Both the position numbers and the translations under genes were made by a program. The notes beneath the pieces are model-generated. The model made no database searches. It had not been told where the DNA came from and saw only the letters and a list, made by a program, of their open reading frames with translations. A DNA stretch of 64,000 nt from Marinilabilia salmonicolor (GTDB lineage Bacteria; Bacteroidota; Bacteroidia; Bacteroidales; Marinilabiliaceae): contig NZ_PVTS01000003.1 of the NCBI RefSeq assembly GCF_003003035.1, forward strand, positions 62,001 to 126,000, in the 5' to 3' direction. Shown piece after piece: positions 18,382 to 27,101 of this stretch (the stretch's first letter is position 1; every line of letters starts with the position of its first letter).

Positions 18382-19188
18382 ATGCAACTTTTCATATCTC
18401 CCGAAGGTGGAATCGCCGGCGACATGTTTGCCGCCGCCCTGATTGACGCAGGCGCCGACGCCGAAAAGGTAACCAACGCCATGCAGGCCGCAGCCGAAAA
18501 GCTTGGAAGAGCTGTTGTGGGACATCGCAAAACCAGCGACGGTTCGAGCAGGCTGTTTATTGAAGTTGAACATCACCACGGACATTTATCAAGCCACCGG
18601 GCCACACACCTGCTGGAACACCTGTTCGAAGAATTCAAGGTTCTTCCGGCCTATCGTGAATTCGGATTTCGAATGCTGAATCACCTCATTAAAGCGGAAA
18701 AAGAGGCGCATGAAACTTTCGACTTCGACATGGAAGATCACCACCATCACGGGCATCACCACCATCATGACGGAAACCATCACCATACTCATGACCATGA
18801 AGAACCTGAAGCCTGGTTGCACGAAGCTCAGGATATTTTAATTGATGTAATGGGAGCAGTGATGGGTTTACAGGAACTCGGAGCTCCGGTAAAAGCCACG
18901 CTTACCGAACCGGTCAGTTGGGGAGGCGGATCCATAAGTTTTTCTCATGGCACATTGAAAGTCCCCGCGCCTGCAACGGCTGTAATGATAAAAAACAATC
19001 AAATACCAGCGCAGGCAGGGCCCATAGAAACCGAGCTTTTCACACCCACAGGGGCAGCATTATTATCTGCTTTGGAAGCAACAGAAGTCAAGCCTCTGCC
19101 GGCCAAATCCATAAAAACCAAAGAAGGATTTTCCAGAGGAACAAAAGATCTGCCCATTCCTCCTTTAAAAATTACTTTGTTTGAATAG
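18382..19188 (+). CDS. larC: Nickel insertion protein LarC, N-terminal (LarC1) domain only
   Basis: A 268-residue protein covering only the LarC1 part of the nickel insertase. Visible are SPEGGIAGDMFAAALIDAG near residue 6, a histidine-rich nickel-binding stretch at residues 120-139, GGGSISFSHG near residue 180 and a C-terminal end SRGTKDLPIPP equivalent to the usual LarC1/LarC2 boundary. In L. plantarum LarC runs to about 420 residues through a programmed frameshift, and the missing LarC2 domain binds CTP. Downstream DNA in all frames is a repeat element starting 16 bases after the stop, so no LarC2 follows here. Either LarC2 is encoded elsewhere or this lineage uses the short form. Confidence 0.85.
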   Translation: MQLFISPEGGIAGDMFAAALIDAGADAEKVTNAMQAAAEKLGRAVVGHRKTSDGSSRLFIEVEHHHGHLSSHRATHLLEHLFEEFKVLPAYREFGFRMLNHLIKAEKEAHETFDFDMEDHHHHGHHHHHDGNHHHTHDHEEPEAWLHEAQDILIDVMGAVMGLQELGAPVKATLTEPVSWGGGSISFSHGTLKVPAPATAVMIKNNQIPAQAGPIETELFTPTGAALLSALEATEVKPLPAKSIKTKEGFSRGTKDLPIPPLKITLFE

Positions 19189-19203
19189 TGTCGGTACAAA
19201 AAA

Positions 19204-19455
19204 GGTGCTTTCTCCCCTTCAGGGCTCCGATTTGACCGCTATTATTAACCATAGGGCGGTGCCCTATGCTGGTGCTTGGGCCCTTTCAGGGCGGATACTA
19301 TGCCCGGTTACAAAACTATTTTTCATCATGGGTTGAGATTTATAAGTAAAAAATTACATTTCCATGATGGTAATAAACCTTTTAAGGAATTCATTCTAAA
19401 ACCATATTTCACCTGGTCAACGTCCTGAGAACAATCGCCCGGGGCGTTGCCCCAT
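19204..19455 (+). repeat. RAYT-linked hairpin element, copy A (right end altered)
   Basis: This copy starts with the left terminal sequence GTGCTTTCTCCCCTTCAGGG, then the ATAGGGCGGTGCCCTATG and GCCCTTTCAGGGCGGATAC hairpins, and the ~100-base AT-rich core shared with the other copies. It lacks the standard right terminus and instead ends in CGCCCGGGGCGTTGCCCCATG. It fills the whole space between larC and the convergent Crp/Fnr gene. Confidence 0.85.
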
Positions 19456-19460
19456 GAAAT

Positions 19461-20168
19461 TTACACATAAACATTTCCAATCTTAATAAGCTTGGGGATG
19501 TTCAACAGTTTAATTTTTCGTCCGTTCAGCTCAATAAGATGATCGGCTTTAAATTCAGATAAAAGTCTGATGACAGACTCGGTAGCAGTCCCTACCATAT
19601 TGGCAAGTTCTTCGCGGGTGAGCGAAATTTTAAGTGTATTCTCTTCATCCAAATCAAAGGTATCCATCAGGAGTAACAGCACTTCGGCCAAACGCTCCCG
19701 AACAGTTTTCTGTGCAATATCGGTAAGGAATTTATTGGATTCACCCAACTCACGGCATGTCAGCCGCATCAGGGCCATGGCAAATTCAGGGTTTCCTTTG
19801 ATAAAACTGGTGATGATATCGCCGGGCACATAGCATAATATGGCATCCTGTATTACCCTCGCGGTAGTACAGGCCAATTCATCGCTGACAATGGAGCGGA
19901 ACCCGATTAAATCGCCACCTTTGGCAAAACGAATGATCTGCTCTTTTCCGTCAAAACCTGTTTTATATATTTTAAGAACCCCTCCTGCCACAATGTACGA
20001 GCCATTTATCCGGCTGCCTTCATCATAAATGACAGACCCTCGTTTATGACTTGTACAAACAAGGCTTTGACTCAAGGATTCTATTTCAGCATCCGTCAAG
20101 CCATTAAATATATCAAAGGATTTCAGATCAATTTCTTCAACATTAACTTGTTCCTGGGATCTTTTCAT
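19461..20168 (-). CDS. Crp/Fnr family transcriptional regulator
   Basis: A 235-residue regulator with an N-terminal cyclic-nucleotide-binding-type jelly roll (residues 15-135), a dimerisation helix (about 140-175) and a C-terminal winged helix-turn-helix (LTREELANMVGTATESVIRL, about residues 184-203). The N-terminal cysteine cluster of true oxygen-sensing Fnr is absent, so the effector is unknown; nitrosative-stress or redox sensing is common in this phylum. It is divergent from an OsmC-family peroxidase gene, and the shared intergenic region holds a TGACA-TC-TGTCA palindrome suited to a regulator of this family. Autoregulation and control of osmC are likely but inferred. Confidence 0.9.
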   Translation of the reverse strand: MKRSQEQVNVEEIDLKSFDIFNGLTDAEIESLSQSLVCTSHKRGSVIYDEGSRINGSYIVAGGVLKIYKTGFDGKEQIIRFAKGGDLIGFRSIVSDELACTTARVIQDAILCYVPGDIITSFIKGNPEFAMALMRLTCRELGESNKFLTDIAQKTVRERLAEVLLLLMDTFDLDEENTLKISLTREELANMVGTATESVIRLLSEFKADHLIELNGRKIKLLNIPKLIKIGNVYV

Positions 20169-20370
20169 TTTACGTGGATTTTTTAACCAATATGCTGGTG
20201 CTGTTTATAAGGGATAACTTTCAATTCCAAACCCAATAACTCCAAAACAAAAATGTCTGCGGGTAAATACTTCCATAAAGCAATCCGGGCACCTCTCTCC
20301 ATCACTTTAAATCGTTAATGAAAAACGTTTTAACAAGATTTCCTGCGGGTACACATCCGGTGGCGAACAG

Positions 20371-20382
20371 TGACATCTGTCA
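20371..20382. promoter_or_regulatory. Candidate Crp/Fnr-type operator (TGACATCTGTCA)
   Basis: A perfect inverted repeat TGACA-TC-TGTCA, the half-site type recognised by many Crp/Fnr proteins. It lies about 30 bases before a TAnnTTTG -7 element and about 200 bases from the Crp/Fnr start. Binding is inferred. Confidence 0.4.
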
Positions 20383-20411
20383 TTACCCAATACAAATATA
20401 AAAAGAAAGAT

Positions 20412-20419
20412 TATATTTG
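20412..20419 (+). promoter_or_regulatory. Bacteroidota-type -7 element (TATATTTG)
   Basis: TATATTTG matches TAnnTTTG and points toward osmC. The -33 element is not obvious. Confidence 0.35.
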
Positions 20420-20557
20420 CACTAAAATCGTAAAATGTATATATGTTAATACTTAAACACAAAGACATTTTATTTGTTTTACAGATAACATTTTCTTGAA
20501 ATTGGTTAACATTATCACTAATATAAACAATCTATAGAAAACTAAAAAACGGATAAT

Positions 20558-20974
20558 ATGAAGACATCATTAGACTTGAACTGGACAGGAAACATGTCGT
20601 TCGAAACAGAAATGAACGGTCACAAGGTGGTATTGGATGCCGACCCGTCCGTGGGTGGGGAAAATAAAGGAATTCGTCCAAAACCACTGATGCTGCTTGC
20701 GTTGGCTGGATGCACAGGGATGGATGTTGTTTCCATTCTGAAGAAAATGCGCGTGGAGTTGGAAGACTTTAATGTAACGGTAGAATCCAACATGACTGAA
20801 GAACATCCGAAGCATTACGATAAGATGCATGTAATCTATACCTTTAAGGGAAAGAACCTACCCAAAGACAAAATTGAAAAAGCGGTAAGTTTATCGGAAG
20901 AGAAATATTGCGGCGTATCGGAAGTATATAAAAAGGCAATGGAATTAACCACTGAGATACGAATTGAAGAATAA
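20558..20974 (+). CDS. OsmC family protein (organic hydroperoxide-type thiol peroxidase)
   Basis: A 138-residue OsmC/Ohr-fold protein, the usual length. The two redox cysteines are in place: Cys52 in ALAGCTGMD and Cys118 in KYCGVSEVY. Such enzymes reduce organic hydroperoxides in the cytoplasm, often with dihydrolipoyl partners. In Bacteroidota many members are annotated only by family, so substrate range is uncertain. It is transcribed alone, divergently from the Crp/Fnr gene, and ends at a strong terminator shared with clpX. Confidence 0.9.
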   Translation: MKTSLDLNWTGNMSFETEMNGHKVVLDADPSVGGENKGIRPKPLMLLALAGCTGMDVVSILKKMRVELEDFNVTVESNMTEEHPKHYDKMHVIYTFKGKNLPKDKIEKAVSLSEEKYCGVSEVYKKAMELTTEIRIEE

Positions 20975-20993
20975 CCTTCGGATACAAAAAAGC

Positions 20994-21030
20994 AAAACCG
21001 GTGTGAGCAGCCCTCGCACCGGTTTTTATT
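20994..21030. terminator. Bidirectional terminator between osmC and clpX
   Basis: Arms AAAACCGGTGTGAG and CTCGCACCGGTTTT pair over 14 bases with one G-T pair. A T-rich run follows on the plus strand. Confidence 0.88.
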
Positions 21031-21052
21031 TTTTCTGTTAACGACTTTCAGC

Positions 21053-22267
21053 TCAACTGGCTTTTAGTCGCCCCATATTTACCCGCTCAATGCGTTCCAT
21101 GGCAAAGTCGAGTTTAATGGTAAGTTTCTTTGTCTTTTTGGATGGAGTATGGAACATATGATCGATCATAATAGTTTCGCAGATGGATCTCAGTCCTCGT
21201 GCACCCAACTTAAACTCAACCGCTTTATCCACGATATAATCCAATACGTCTTCATCAAACTCCAACTCAATGCCATCAATCTCAAAGAGTTTTTTGTATT
21301 GTTTGATAATAGAGTTTTTGGGATCCACCAAAATTCTGCGCAAAGTTCCCCTGTCCAGAGGGTTGAGGTAGGTAAGCACAGGCAGGCGACCGATAATTTC
21401 CGGAATTAATCCAAAAGATTTCAAATCCTGCGGGGCAATATATTGCAACAGGTTGCTTTCATCGATATCCTCCTTGTCACGGCTAGCCGAATATCCTACC
21501 ACTTTGGTGTTCAGTCGTTGGGCAATTTTCCGGTCAATACCATCGAAGGCACCTCCACAGATAAAGAGGATGTTTTTGGTGTCCACGGGAATCATTTTCT
21601 GATCGGGATGCTTACGCCCCCCCTGAGGCGGGACATTCACGACCGATCCCTCCAGCAACTTCAACAAACCCTGCTGAACACCTTCCCCGGACACGTCACG
21701 AGTGATGGAGGGGTTATCACCTTTGCGCGCAATTTTATCAATCTCGTCGATAAAAACAATACCCTTTTCTGCGGCCTGAGTGTTGTAATCGGCAGCCTGA
21801 AGCAATCGACTGAGAATACTTTCTATATCCTCACCCACATAACCAGCTTCAGTAAGGACTGTAGCATCCACAATGGTAAAAGGAACATGCAACATGCGGG
21901 CAATGGTGCGAGCCAAAAGCGTTTTTCCGGTACCGGTTTCACCAACCAGAATAATATTAGACTTTTCGATCTCTACCTCATCCCCATCATCCTTTTGCAA
22001 CAGTCGCTTATAGTGGTTGTAAACAGCAACAGACAGATATTTTTTGGCTTCGTCCTGACCAATCACATACTGATTCAGGAAAGAATTAATCTCAGCCGGC
22101 TTCAACAGCTTGAGCTCTCCCACATCGAAAGAACTCTTCTTTTTCATCTCCTCTTCCAGGATAGAATGCGCCTGTTCGATACAACTGTCGCAAATATGTC
22201 CGGAAATACCGGCTACCAACAAATTCGTATCTTTCCTGCTTCTCCCGCAAAATGAACACTTATCCAT
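21053..22267 (-). CDS. clpX: ATP-dependent Clp protease ATP-binding subunit ClpX
   Basis: A 404-residue ClpX from the ATG at 22267 ([10 protein letters not shown]). It unfolds tagged proteins and feeds them to ClpP. The N-terminal zinc finger has four cysteines (CSFC and CDSC), Walker A GETGTGKT is near residue 117, Walker B FIDEIDK near 180, and sensor 2 GARGLR near residue 367. The frame is open 37 codons further upstream but that part is not ClpX-like. The gene follows clpP on the same strand with a 133-base gap, completing the tig-clpP-clpX series. Confidence 0.97.
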   Translation of the reverse strand: MDKCSFCGRSRKDTNLLVAGISGHICDSCIEQAHSILEEEMKKKSSFDVGELKLLKPAEINSFLNQYVIGQDEAKKYLSVAVYNHYKRLLQKDDGDEVEIEKSNIILVGETGTGKTLLARTIARMLHVPFTIVDATVLTEAGYVGEDIESILSRLLQAADYNTQAAEKGIVFIDEIDKIARKGDNPSITRDVSGEGVQQGLLKLLEGSVVNVPPQGGRKHPDQKMIPVDTKNILFICGGAFDGIDRKIAQRLNTKVVGYSASRDKEDIDESNLLQYIAPQDLKSFGLIPEIIGRLPVLTYLNPLDRGTLRRILVDPKNSIIKQYKKLFEIDGIELEFDEDVLDYIVDKAVEFKLGARGLRSICETIMIDHMFHTPSKKTKKLTIKLDFAMERIERVNMGRLKAS

Positions 22268-22400
22268 AAAAACTTTTCCTCTACTTCCTTTATTATAAGG
22301 CTCCTCAATATTAACCTGATTATAGCCCGGGTATTTTATTGCAAAGATGAATCTGTAGCAACGAAAATCATTGAGCAATCAGGCCTAAGCCATCTTCAGT

Positions 22401-23084
22401 TTACTTTTTATCCTTGGTACGTTTCAGAACCTCATCAATCATTCCATACTTCTGAGCCTCTTCGGCGGTCATCCAATAGTCACGATCAGAATCTTTCTCA
22501 ACCTTCTTGACAGTATTTCCTGAATGCTCCGCAATTATTTCATACAATTCTTTCTTAAGCTTCAATATCTCCCGTGCGGTAATCTCTATATCAGAAGCCT
22601 GTCCCTGAGCACCACCCATAGGCTGATGAATCATAATCCGGGAATGTGTAAGGGCAGAACGCTTACCTTTAGCTCCGGCAGTCAGAAGTACAGCACCCAT
22701 ACTTGCAGCCATACCGGTGCAAATGGTTTGAACATCAGAAGAGATAAACTGCATGGTATCATATATTCCCAATCCTGAATGGACCGATCCACCGGGGGTA
22801 TTAAAGTAAATACTGATGTCTTTGGTAGAATCAACAGAATCGAGATACAACAACTGAGCCTGAATAATATTGGCTACATAATCATCGATGGGTACACCAA
22901 GGAAAATAATCCGGTCCATCATCAACCGCGAAAATACATCCATACTGGCCACATTCAACTGACGCTCTTCAATAATGGTAGGTGATATGTAGCTACTTGT
23001 GATAGCAGTATATTTGTCAAGCACCAAACTATTAATACCCATGTGTTTGGTCGCATATTTCTGAAAATCTTTTGGATCAATCAT
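22401..23084 (-). CDS. clpP: ATP-dependent Clp protease proteolytic subunit
   Basis: A 227-residue ClpP. The catalytic triad is visible: Ser128 in [11 protein letters not shown], His153 in IMIHQPMGG, and Asp near residue 204 in SDRDYWM. It forms the double heptameric chamber that degrades substrates delivered by ClpX. An N-terminal stretch of about 30 residues before the mature core is longer than in E. coli and may be a propeptide. It lies between tig and clpX on the same strand, the common arrangement. Confidence 0.97.
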   Translation of the reverse strand: MIDPKDFQKYATKHMGINSLVLDKYTAITSSYISPTIIEERQLNVASMDVFSRLMMDRIIFLGVPIDDYVANIIQAQLLYLDSVDSTKDISIYFNTPGGSVHSGLGIYDTMQFISSDVQTICTGMAASMGAVLLTAGAKGKRSALTHSRIMIHQPMGGAQGQASDIEITAREILKLKKELYEIIAEHSGNTVKKVEKDSDRDYWMTAEEAQKYGMIDEVLKRTKDKK

Positions 23085-23286
23085 ATCTTCTGTTTTGAGT
23101 TTAACAACTTGCTAATTTAGAAATAATTTGGTTCACTCAAACAAACCTTCCGGGTATTGTACCGAAATATTTTGAGATTTCAGGAGTGCCACTTTTGAAC
23201 CCCTGAAAAAATTTTAACCTGAAAACATAACCATCGAAAAAACTAAAAGTTTCCGGCGACAGAAATATTTCCAGGTTAAAACAATC

Positions 23287-23318
23287 AGCACTCCGTCGTC
23301 CTCAGCGGAATGACGGAG
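23287..23318. terminator. Hairpin downstream of tig
   Basis: CTCCGTC and GACGGAG pair around a 13-base interval containing CCTCAGCGGAA. It lies just past the trigger factor stop on the minus strand. Without a T run it could be a repeat rather than a terminator; clpP downstream may still be reached by read-through. Confidence 0.4.
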
Positions 23319-23330
23319 CGTCTGTTATCA

Positions 23331-24707
23331 CTATTTCTTTTGACTCTTTTCAAACAATTTATTGAATTCGTCTCTTGAAACTTCTTTCTCTTCTATCTTA
23401 ACAGCCTCTTTCACAAAGTCCATCACTTTATCGTTGATGGCACCTTCAGCCATGCTACGTTGCTGATCTTCATTTTTCAGCATATCCATGGCATAACTTT
23501 CGATGTGCTCATCGGGAACATTGTTGAGCCCGTATTGCATAAACTGAAGTTTGGCAGATTTCTTGGCAAAATCAATTACATCCTGCTGCTCTACTTTCAG
23601 ATCATTTTCTTTAATCAGCTGATTGCGAACAATCTGCCACTTAAGATCTTCGAGGAAGCGAGGCATTTCCTGATCGATTTGCTCATCTGTAAAATCCTGC
23701 TCTTCCTTATTCTGATTGGTAGCCTTAATCCAGCGCTTCAGAAATTCCTCAGGAAGCTTCATATCAACCTTACCCATCAATTTCTCTTTGGCATCAAGCG
23801 TAAACTTGTACTCAGATTCCATTTTCAGGGTATTCTCAAGGTCCTCTTTCACCTGAGCGGTGAACTCCTCTTCATTGGTCACTTTTCCGGGCCCGAAGAT
23901 CTTATCAAAAAGCTCCTGGTTCAACTCAGGATCAATATATTCGGTGATTTCCTTAACGGTAAACCTGAATTTCCCTTCAAGTGCAGCAGCTTCTTCCTTG
24001 GAAATTTTCAGCAGATAAGAGATCTCTGTATCGTTGGGAAAAGCTTTCTTTGGCTCAAAGACAATCTCATCACCAACTTTAGCTCCAACAATTTTCTTTT
24101 TCTCCTTTTCAGTCTTGATAATAGCAGTGGACATCACAGCATCTTCAGCTTTAATGCCATCTTCCAAAGGCTCACCCTTCTGATCAAGCTGTACAAAGTC
24201 ACCCTTCAGCATACTTTTCTCACCTGCCTCCTCTCGTGGCTCGGTGGTACCGAAACGGCTGGTCACATTCTTCTTCTGACCATCCAGCATGTCATCAGTA
24301 ACCTCAATATTGTAGAAAGGCAGCTTTTCGCGCTTGGTGAGTTTCACCTCCACCTCGGGAGTCAAGCCCAGGTCGAATGAAAACTTAAACTGCTCATCAT
24401 TATCAAAGTCGATGGTTTGTTGTTTTTCAGAAGGCAATGGTTCGCCAAGAATATCAAGTTTATTCTCTGTGATATAAGAGGAAAGATTTTCAGAAACCAG
24501 TTTATTGATTTCATCAACCAAAACGGCCTTACCATACATCTTTTTCACCAGACTGGCAGGAACCTTTCCGGGACGAAATCCGGGCATATTCACTTTCTTT
24601 CTGTAATCTTTCAAGACAGTTTCTACCCGTGGTTCATAATCGTCCTTCTCAAGGGTGATATGCACAACGGCATTCAAATCATCAATTTGTTCTTTCTCAA
24701 TGTTCAT
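23331..24707 (-). CDS. tig: Trigger factor
   Basis: A 458-residue ribosome-associated chaperone. The ribosome-binding loop MPGFRPGKVP lies near residue 40, within the N-terminal domain (1-145). The central PPIase-like FKBP domain (about 150-255) is weakly conserved, as usual in this phylum, and the helical C-terminal chaperone domain follows. It folds nascent chains at the tunnel exit. It is the first gene of the tig-clpP-clpX block, with 246 bases between it and clpP. Confidence 0.95.
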   Translation of the reverse strand: MNIEKEQIDDLNAVVHITLEKDDYEPRVETVLKDYRKKVNMPGFRPGKVPASLVKKMYGKAVLVDEINKLVSENLSSYITENKLDILGEPLPSEKQQTIDFDNDEQFKFSFDLGLTPEVEVKLTKREKLPFYNIEVTDDMLDGQKKNVTSRFGTTEPREEAGEKSMLKGDFVQLDQKGEPLEDGIKAEDAVMSTAIIKTEKEKKKIVGAKVGDEIVFEPKKAFPNDTEISYLLKISKEEAAALEGKFRFTVKEITEYIDPELNQELFDKIFGPGKVTNEEEFTAQVKEDLENTLKMESEYKFTLDAKEKLMGKVDMKLPEEFLKRWIKATNQNKEEQDFTDEQIDQEMPRFLEDLKWQIVRNQLIKENDLKVEQQDVIDFAKKSAKLQFMQYGLNNVPDEHIESYAMDMLKNEDQQRSMAEGAINDKVMDFVKEAVKIEEKEVSRDEFNKLFEKSQKK

Positions 24708-24960
24708 GTGAAAACAATTTTCAATTTTTAGCCAACATTAAACCAACCACCGTTATACAATAAAGCAAACCTACAGTTGATCGGTTTCGAAAAACTATTA
24801 ATAAGGCCGTATTGTCAAAAACCACAAACTTTCAAAGTTCTCTGGCGAGACAAAAACGAGTGCAAAGATAATGAAGCATTTACAAGTTGCCAAACCGGAA
24901 ATCTCCCGCCGGACAATTTTTTATTATTTTAACCTGTTTTTCGGGGCACATTAGAGCCAT

Positions 24961-25013
24961 TAAAAAAACCGCCTTTTGCGACCAGCGGCCACCCAAGGCG
25001 GTTATTTTTTTAT
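24961..25013 (-). terminator. Terminator of tRNA-Leu
   Basis: AACCGCCTT and AAGGCGGTT pair around a structured loop. T runs on both strands; on the minus strand it lies directly after the tRNA. The rest of the 309-base gap between tig and the tRNA (24708-25016) shows nothing recognisable. Confidence 0.85.
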
Positions 25014-25016
25014 TTG

Positions 25017-25098
25017 TGCGGACGGAGGGACTCGAACCCACACGCCTCTCGGCACTAGATCCTAAATCTAGCGCGGCTACCAATTACGCCACGTCCGC
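25017..25098 (-). tRNA. tRNA-Leu (anticodon TAG)
   Basis: An 82-base tRNA on the minus strand. Acceptor arms GCGGACG and CGTCCGC pair fully, with an A discriminator. The anticodon stem CTAGA/TCTAG encloses the loop TTTAGGA, giving TAG for CUA leucine codons. The T arm GTGGGTTCGAGTCCC is standard, and a class II variable region is present. No encoded CCA. Confidence 0.95.
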
Positions 25099-25140
25099 CT
25101 GATTTTGCGGTTGCAAAGTACGGTTATTTTATTTCAATTT

Positions 25141-25166
25141 GCAAGAAAAAAATCATTTTTCTTGCA
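25141..25166 (-). terminator. A/T-rich hairpin after lptB
   Basis: GCAAGAAAAA and TTTTTCTTGC form perfect 10-base arms with a T-rich end on the minus strand, just past the lptB stop. Confidence 0.55.
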
Positions 25167-25173
25167 ATCCGTT

Positions 25174-25926
25174 TCAGGAGTTCTTTGCATGATCAAAATT
25201 ACGTCGCTTCAATTCAAAGTCATCACCAAGATAAACCCTTCTTACATCAGGGTCTTCGGCAAGCTCCTCGGCCGAACCGGCCTTAAGAATATCTCCTTCG
25301 AACAGCAGGTAAGCACGGTCGGTAATGGACAAAGTTTCGTGTACATTGTGATCGGTAATCAGAATCCCGATATTCTTATATTTCAATCGGGCCACAATTT
25401 CCTGAATATCGCGTACCGCAATAGGATCAACTCCGGCAAAGGGCTCATCCAGCAAAATAAAACTGGGGTTGATGGCCAGGGCCCGCGCAATTTCAGTTCT
25501 TCGGCGCTCTCCTCCTGACAGCTGAATACCAAGGCTTTTACGAATATGCCCCAAACCAAACTCACCAATCAACTCTTCCAGACGTTCCTTTTGATACTCC
25601 TTGGAGTATTTAGTCATTTCCAGAACCGCCCTGATATTATCCTCCACGCTAAGCTTACGGAAGACACTAGCCTCCTGGGCGAGGTAACCGATACCTTTCT
25701 GAGCTCTGCGATAAACCGGCTCATTGGTAATTTCCTCCTGATCCAGATAAATCTTTCCGTCATTAGGGGTAATCAATCCAACAATCATATAAAAAGTGGT
25801 GGTCTTACCGGCCCCGTTGGGCCCCAGCAAACCAACAATCTCTCCCTGATTTACCTCTACCGACACCCCTTTAACCACTGTTCGGTTGCGATACCTCTTA
25901 ATGAGCGTATCTGTATGTAATTTCAT
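25174..25926 (-). CDS. lptB: Lipopolysaccharide export ABC transporter ATP-binding protein LptB
   Basis: A 250-residue ABC ATPase (255 from an upstream ATG at 25941). LptB powers extraction of lipopolysaccharide from the inner membrane by LptFG. Walker [10 protein letters not shown] is near residue 34, the ABC signature LSGGERRR near 135, Walker [14 protein letters not shown] near 155 and the switch His in ITDHNVHET near residue 190. The start [10 protein letters not shown] fits the family. It follows tatC by 12-27 bases on the same strand, so the two envelope genes are co-transcribed. Confidence 0.95.
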   Translation of the reverse strand: MKLHTDTLIKRYRNRTVVKGVSVEVNQGEIVGLLGPNGAGKTTTFYMIVGLITPNDGKIYLDQEEITNEPVYRRAQKGIGYLAQEASVFRKLSVEDNIRAVLEMTKYSKEYQKERLEELIGEFGLGHIRKSLGIQLSGGERRRTEIARALAINPSFILLDEPFAGVDPIAVRDIQEIVARLKYKNIGILITDHNVHETLSITDRAYLLFEGDILKAGSAEELAEDPDVRRVYLGDDFELKRRNFDHAKNS

Positions 25927-25953
25927 TCTATGCTCTTCCATAAACCGATCTAT

Positions 25954-26775
25954 TTAACCCATTCGGGCCAGTTCCTTCTGCTTTTTTCTCTCCACTCCTC
26001 TCGCAATTATTATGCCTGCCTCATAAAGCAGGATCAACGGCAAACAAACCAAAATCTGGCTAATCACATCAGGCGGAGTAATAATGGCTGCCAATGCAAG
26101 CGTTACAACAACAGAGTGCCTGCGATACTTTTTCAGTGTATCAGCTGTAACCAACCCGACCTTGCTCATAAAATAAATAAACATGGGCAACTCAAACAAA
26201 ATACCACTGGCCAGAATAATTGATGAAACGGTGCCGATATATGATCCCAGGTTCACAATATTCTCCACCTTATCGCTCACCTGATAGTTGCCTAAAAAAT
26301 GCACCGACAACGGACTGATCACATAATAAGCAAAAAGAATGCCGATGCTAAAAAGAATGGAGGCAAAGAAAATAGCCCCACGGCTGTGCTGTACCTCCTC
26401 CTTGTAAAGTGCAGGCTTGATAAACCTCCAGAATTCCCAGAAAATAAGCGGAAAAGCCACAATTATACCGGCCAGAAAAGAGATCCACAAATGCGTGGTA
26501 AACTGGCCCGTCATATTAATATTTTGCAATGACAATTGTTCTTTATTGATACAAAGCGCCGGAAGATTAAAATCTGTAGCAAGCCCGCAAAGCAGTTGAT
26601 TGGTAAAAAAATCGGGATTTCCAGGCCCCAGAAGAATGACATCAAAAACAATATTTTTAAATATAAAAGCCAGAACAGCAAAAACAAAAATGTATAAAAA
26701 GGACCGCACCAGGTGCCATCTGAGTTCCTCAAGGTGCTCCAAAAAAGACATTTCCTCCCGGTCTGTTTTTCCCAT
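25954..26775 (-). CDS. tatC: Twin-arginine translocase subunit TatC
   Basis: A 273-residue six-helix membrane protein. TatC recognises twin-arginine signal peptides of folded exported proteins. The N-terminal signature FLEHLEELRWHLVRS lies at residues 11-25 and the cytoplasmic loop FWEFWRFIKPALYKEE near residue 106 carries the conserved Phe and Glu residues. An internal periplasmic loop (about residues 45-80) is slightly expanded relative to E. coli. No tatA is adjacent. It leads the tatC-lptB pair. Confidence 0.95.
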   Translation of the reverse strand: MGKTDREEMSFLEHLEELRWHLVRSFLYIFVFAVLAFIFKNIVFDVILLGPGNPDFFTNQLLCGLATDFNLPALCINKEQLSLQNINMTGQFTTHLWISFLAGIIVAFPLIFWEFWRFIKPALYKEEVQHSRGAIFFASILFSIGILFAYYVISPLSVHFLGNYQVSDKVENIVNLGSYIGTVSSIILASGILFELPMFIYFMSKVGLVTADTLKKYRRHSVVVTLALAAIITPPDVISQILVCLPLILLYEAGIIIARGVERKKQKELARMG

Positions 26776-27101
26776 TTTTACTTATTCTCTGATCCGTTAA
26801 ACATGAATGCGAAGATAAAAACACTTTCTAAATAATTTGTTTTTACTGAGGTTATTTTATACCTTCAATAAGAATTAGGCAATACCCTTTTAATAAATAA
26901 AGAAAACTTAAGACACTTTTAAAAGGGCGGGGAAGGAAAACACCCGGAGAATTAAAAAGTAAAAAAGACTATAAAAATCAGTTGATCGTATCGAATTTCT
27001 AAATAATCCATTAATTTTGTTTGCTTTGTGGGTCAAAAAAAGAAAAAGGAGCATAAACAGACTGATTTTGTGTTGAAAATTATGAATAGTTCGAATTCGT
27101 T
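26776..27101. other. Divergent tatC-recQ intergenic region
   Basis: A 326-base AT-rich interval. A TAATTTTG at 27012 matches the -7 consensus toward recQ, but no -33 element is at a suitable distance. Nothing else is recognisable. Confidence 0.5.

Larger units (their letters stand above)
20169..20557. other. Divergent promoter region between the Crp/Fnr gene and osmC
   Basis: An AT-rich 389-base region with no coding potential. It contains the candidate operator at 20371-20382 and a -7 element at 20412. The 138 bases between the -7 element and the osmC start would make a long leader, so a second promoter nearer to osmC may exist. Confidence 0.6.

Noticed and set aside
18918-19184. Possible frameshifted LarC2-like continuation
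   Set aside because: The alternative frame inside larC ends at the same place and downstream DNA is the repeat element, so there is no LarC2 to shift into.
21443-22255. 270-codon frame opposite clpX
   Set aside because: It is an antisense shadow of the strongly conserved clpX coding sequence and has no recognisable protein features.
23460-24380. 306-codon frame opposite tig
   Set aside because: Shadow of trigger factor; its hydrophobic and Phe-rich composition reflects reversed Glu/Lys codons.
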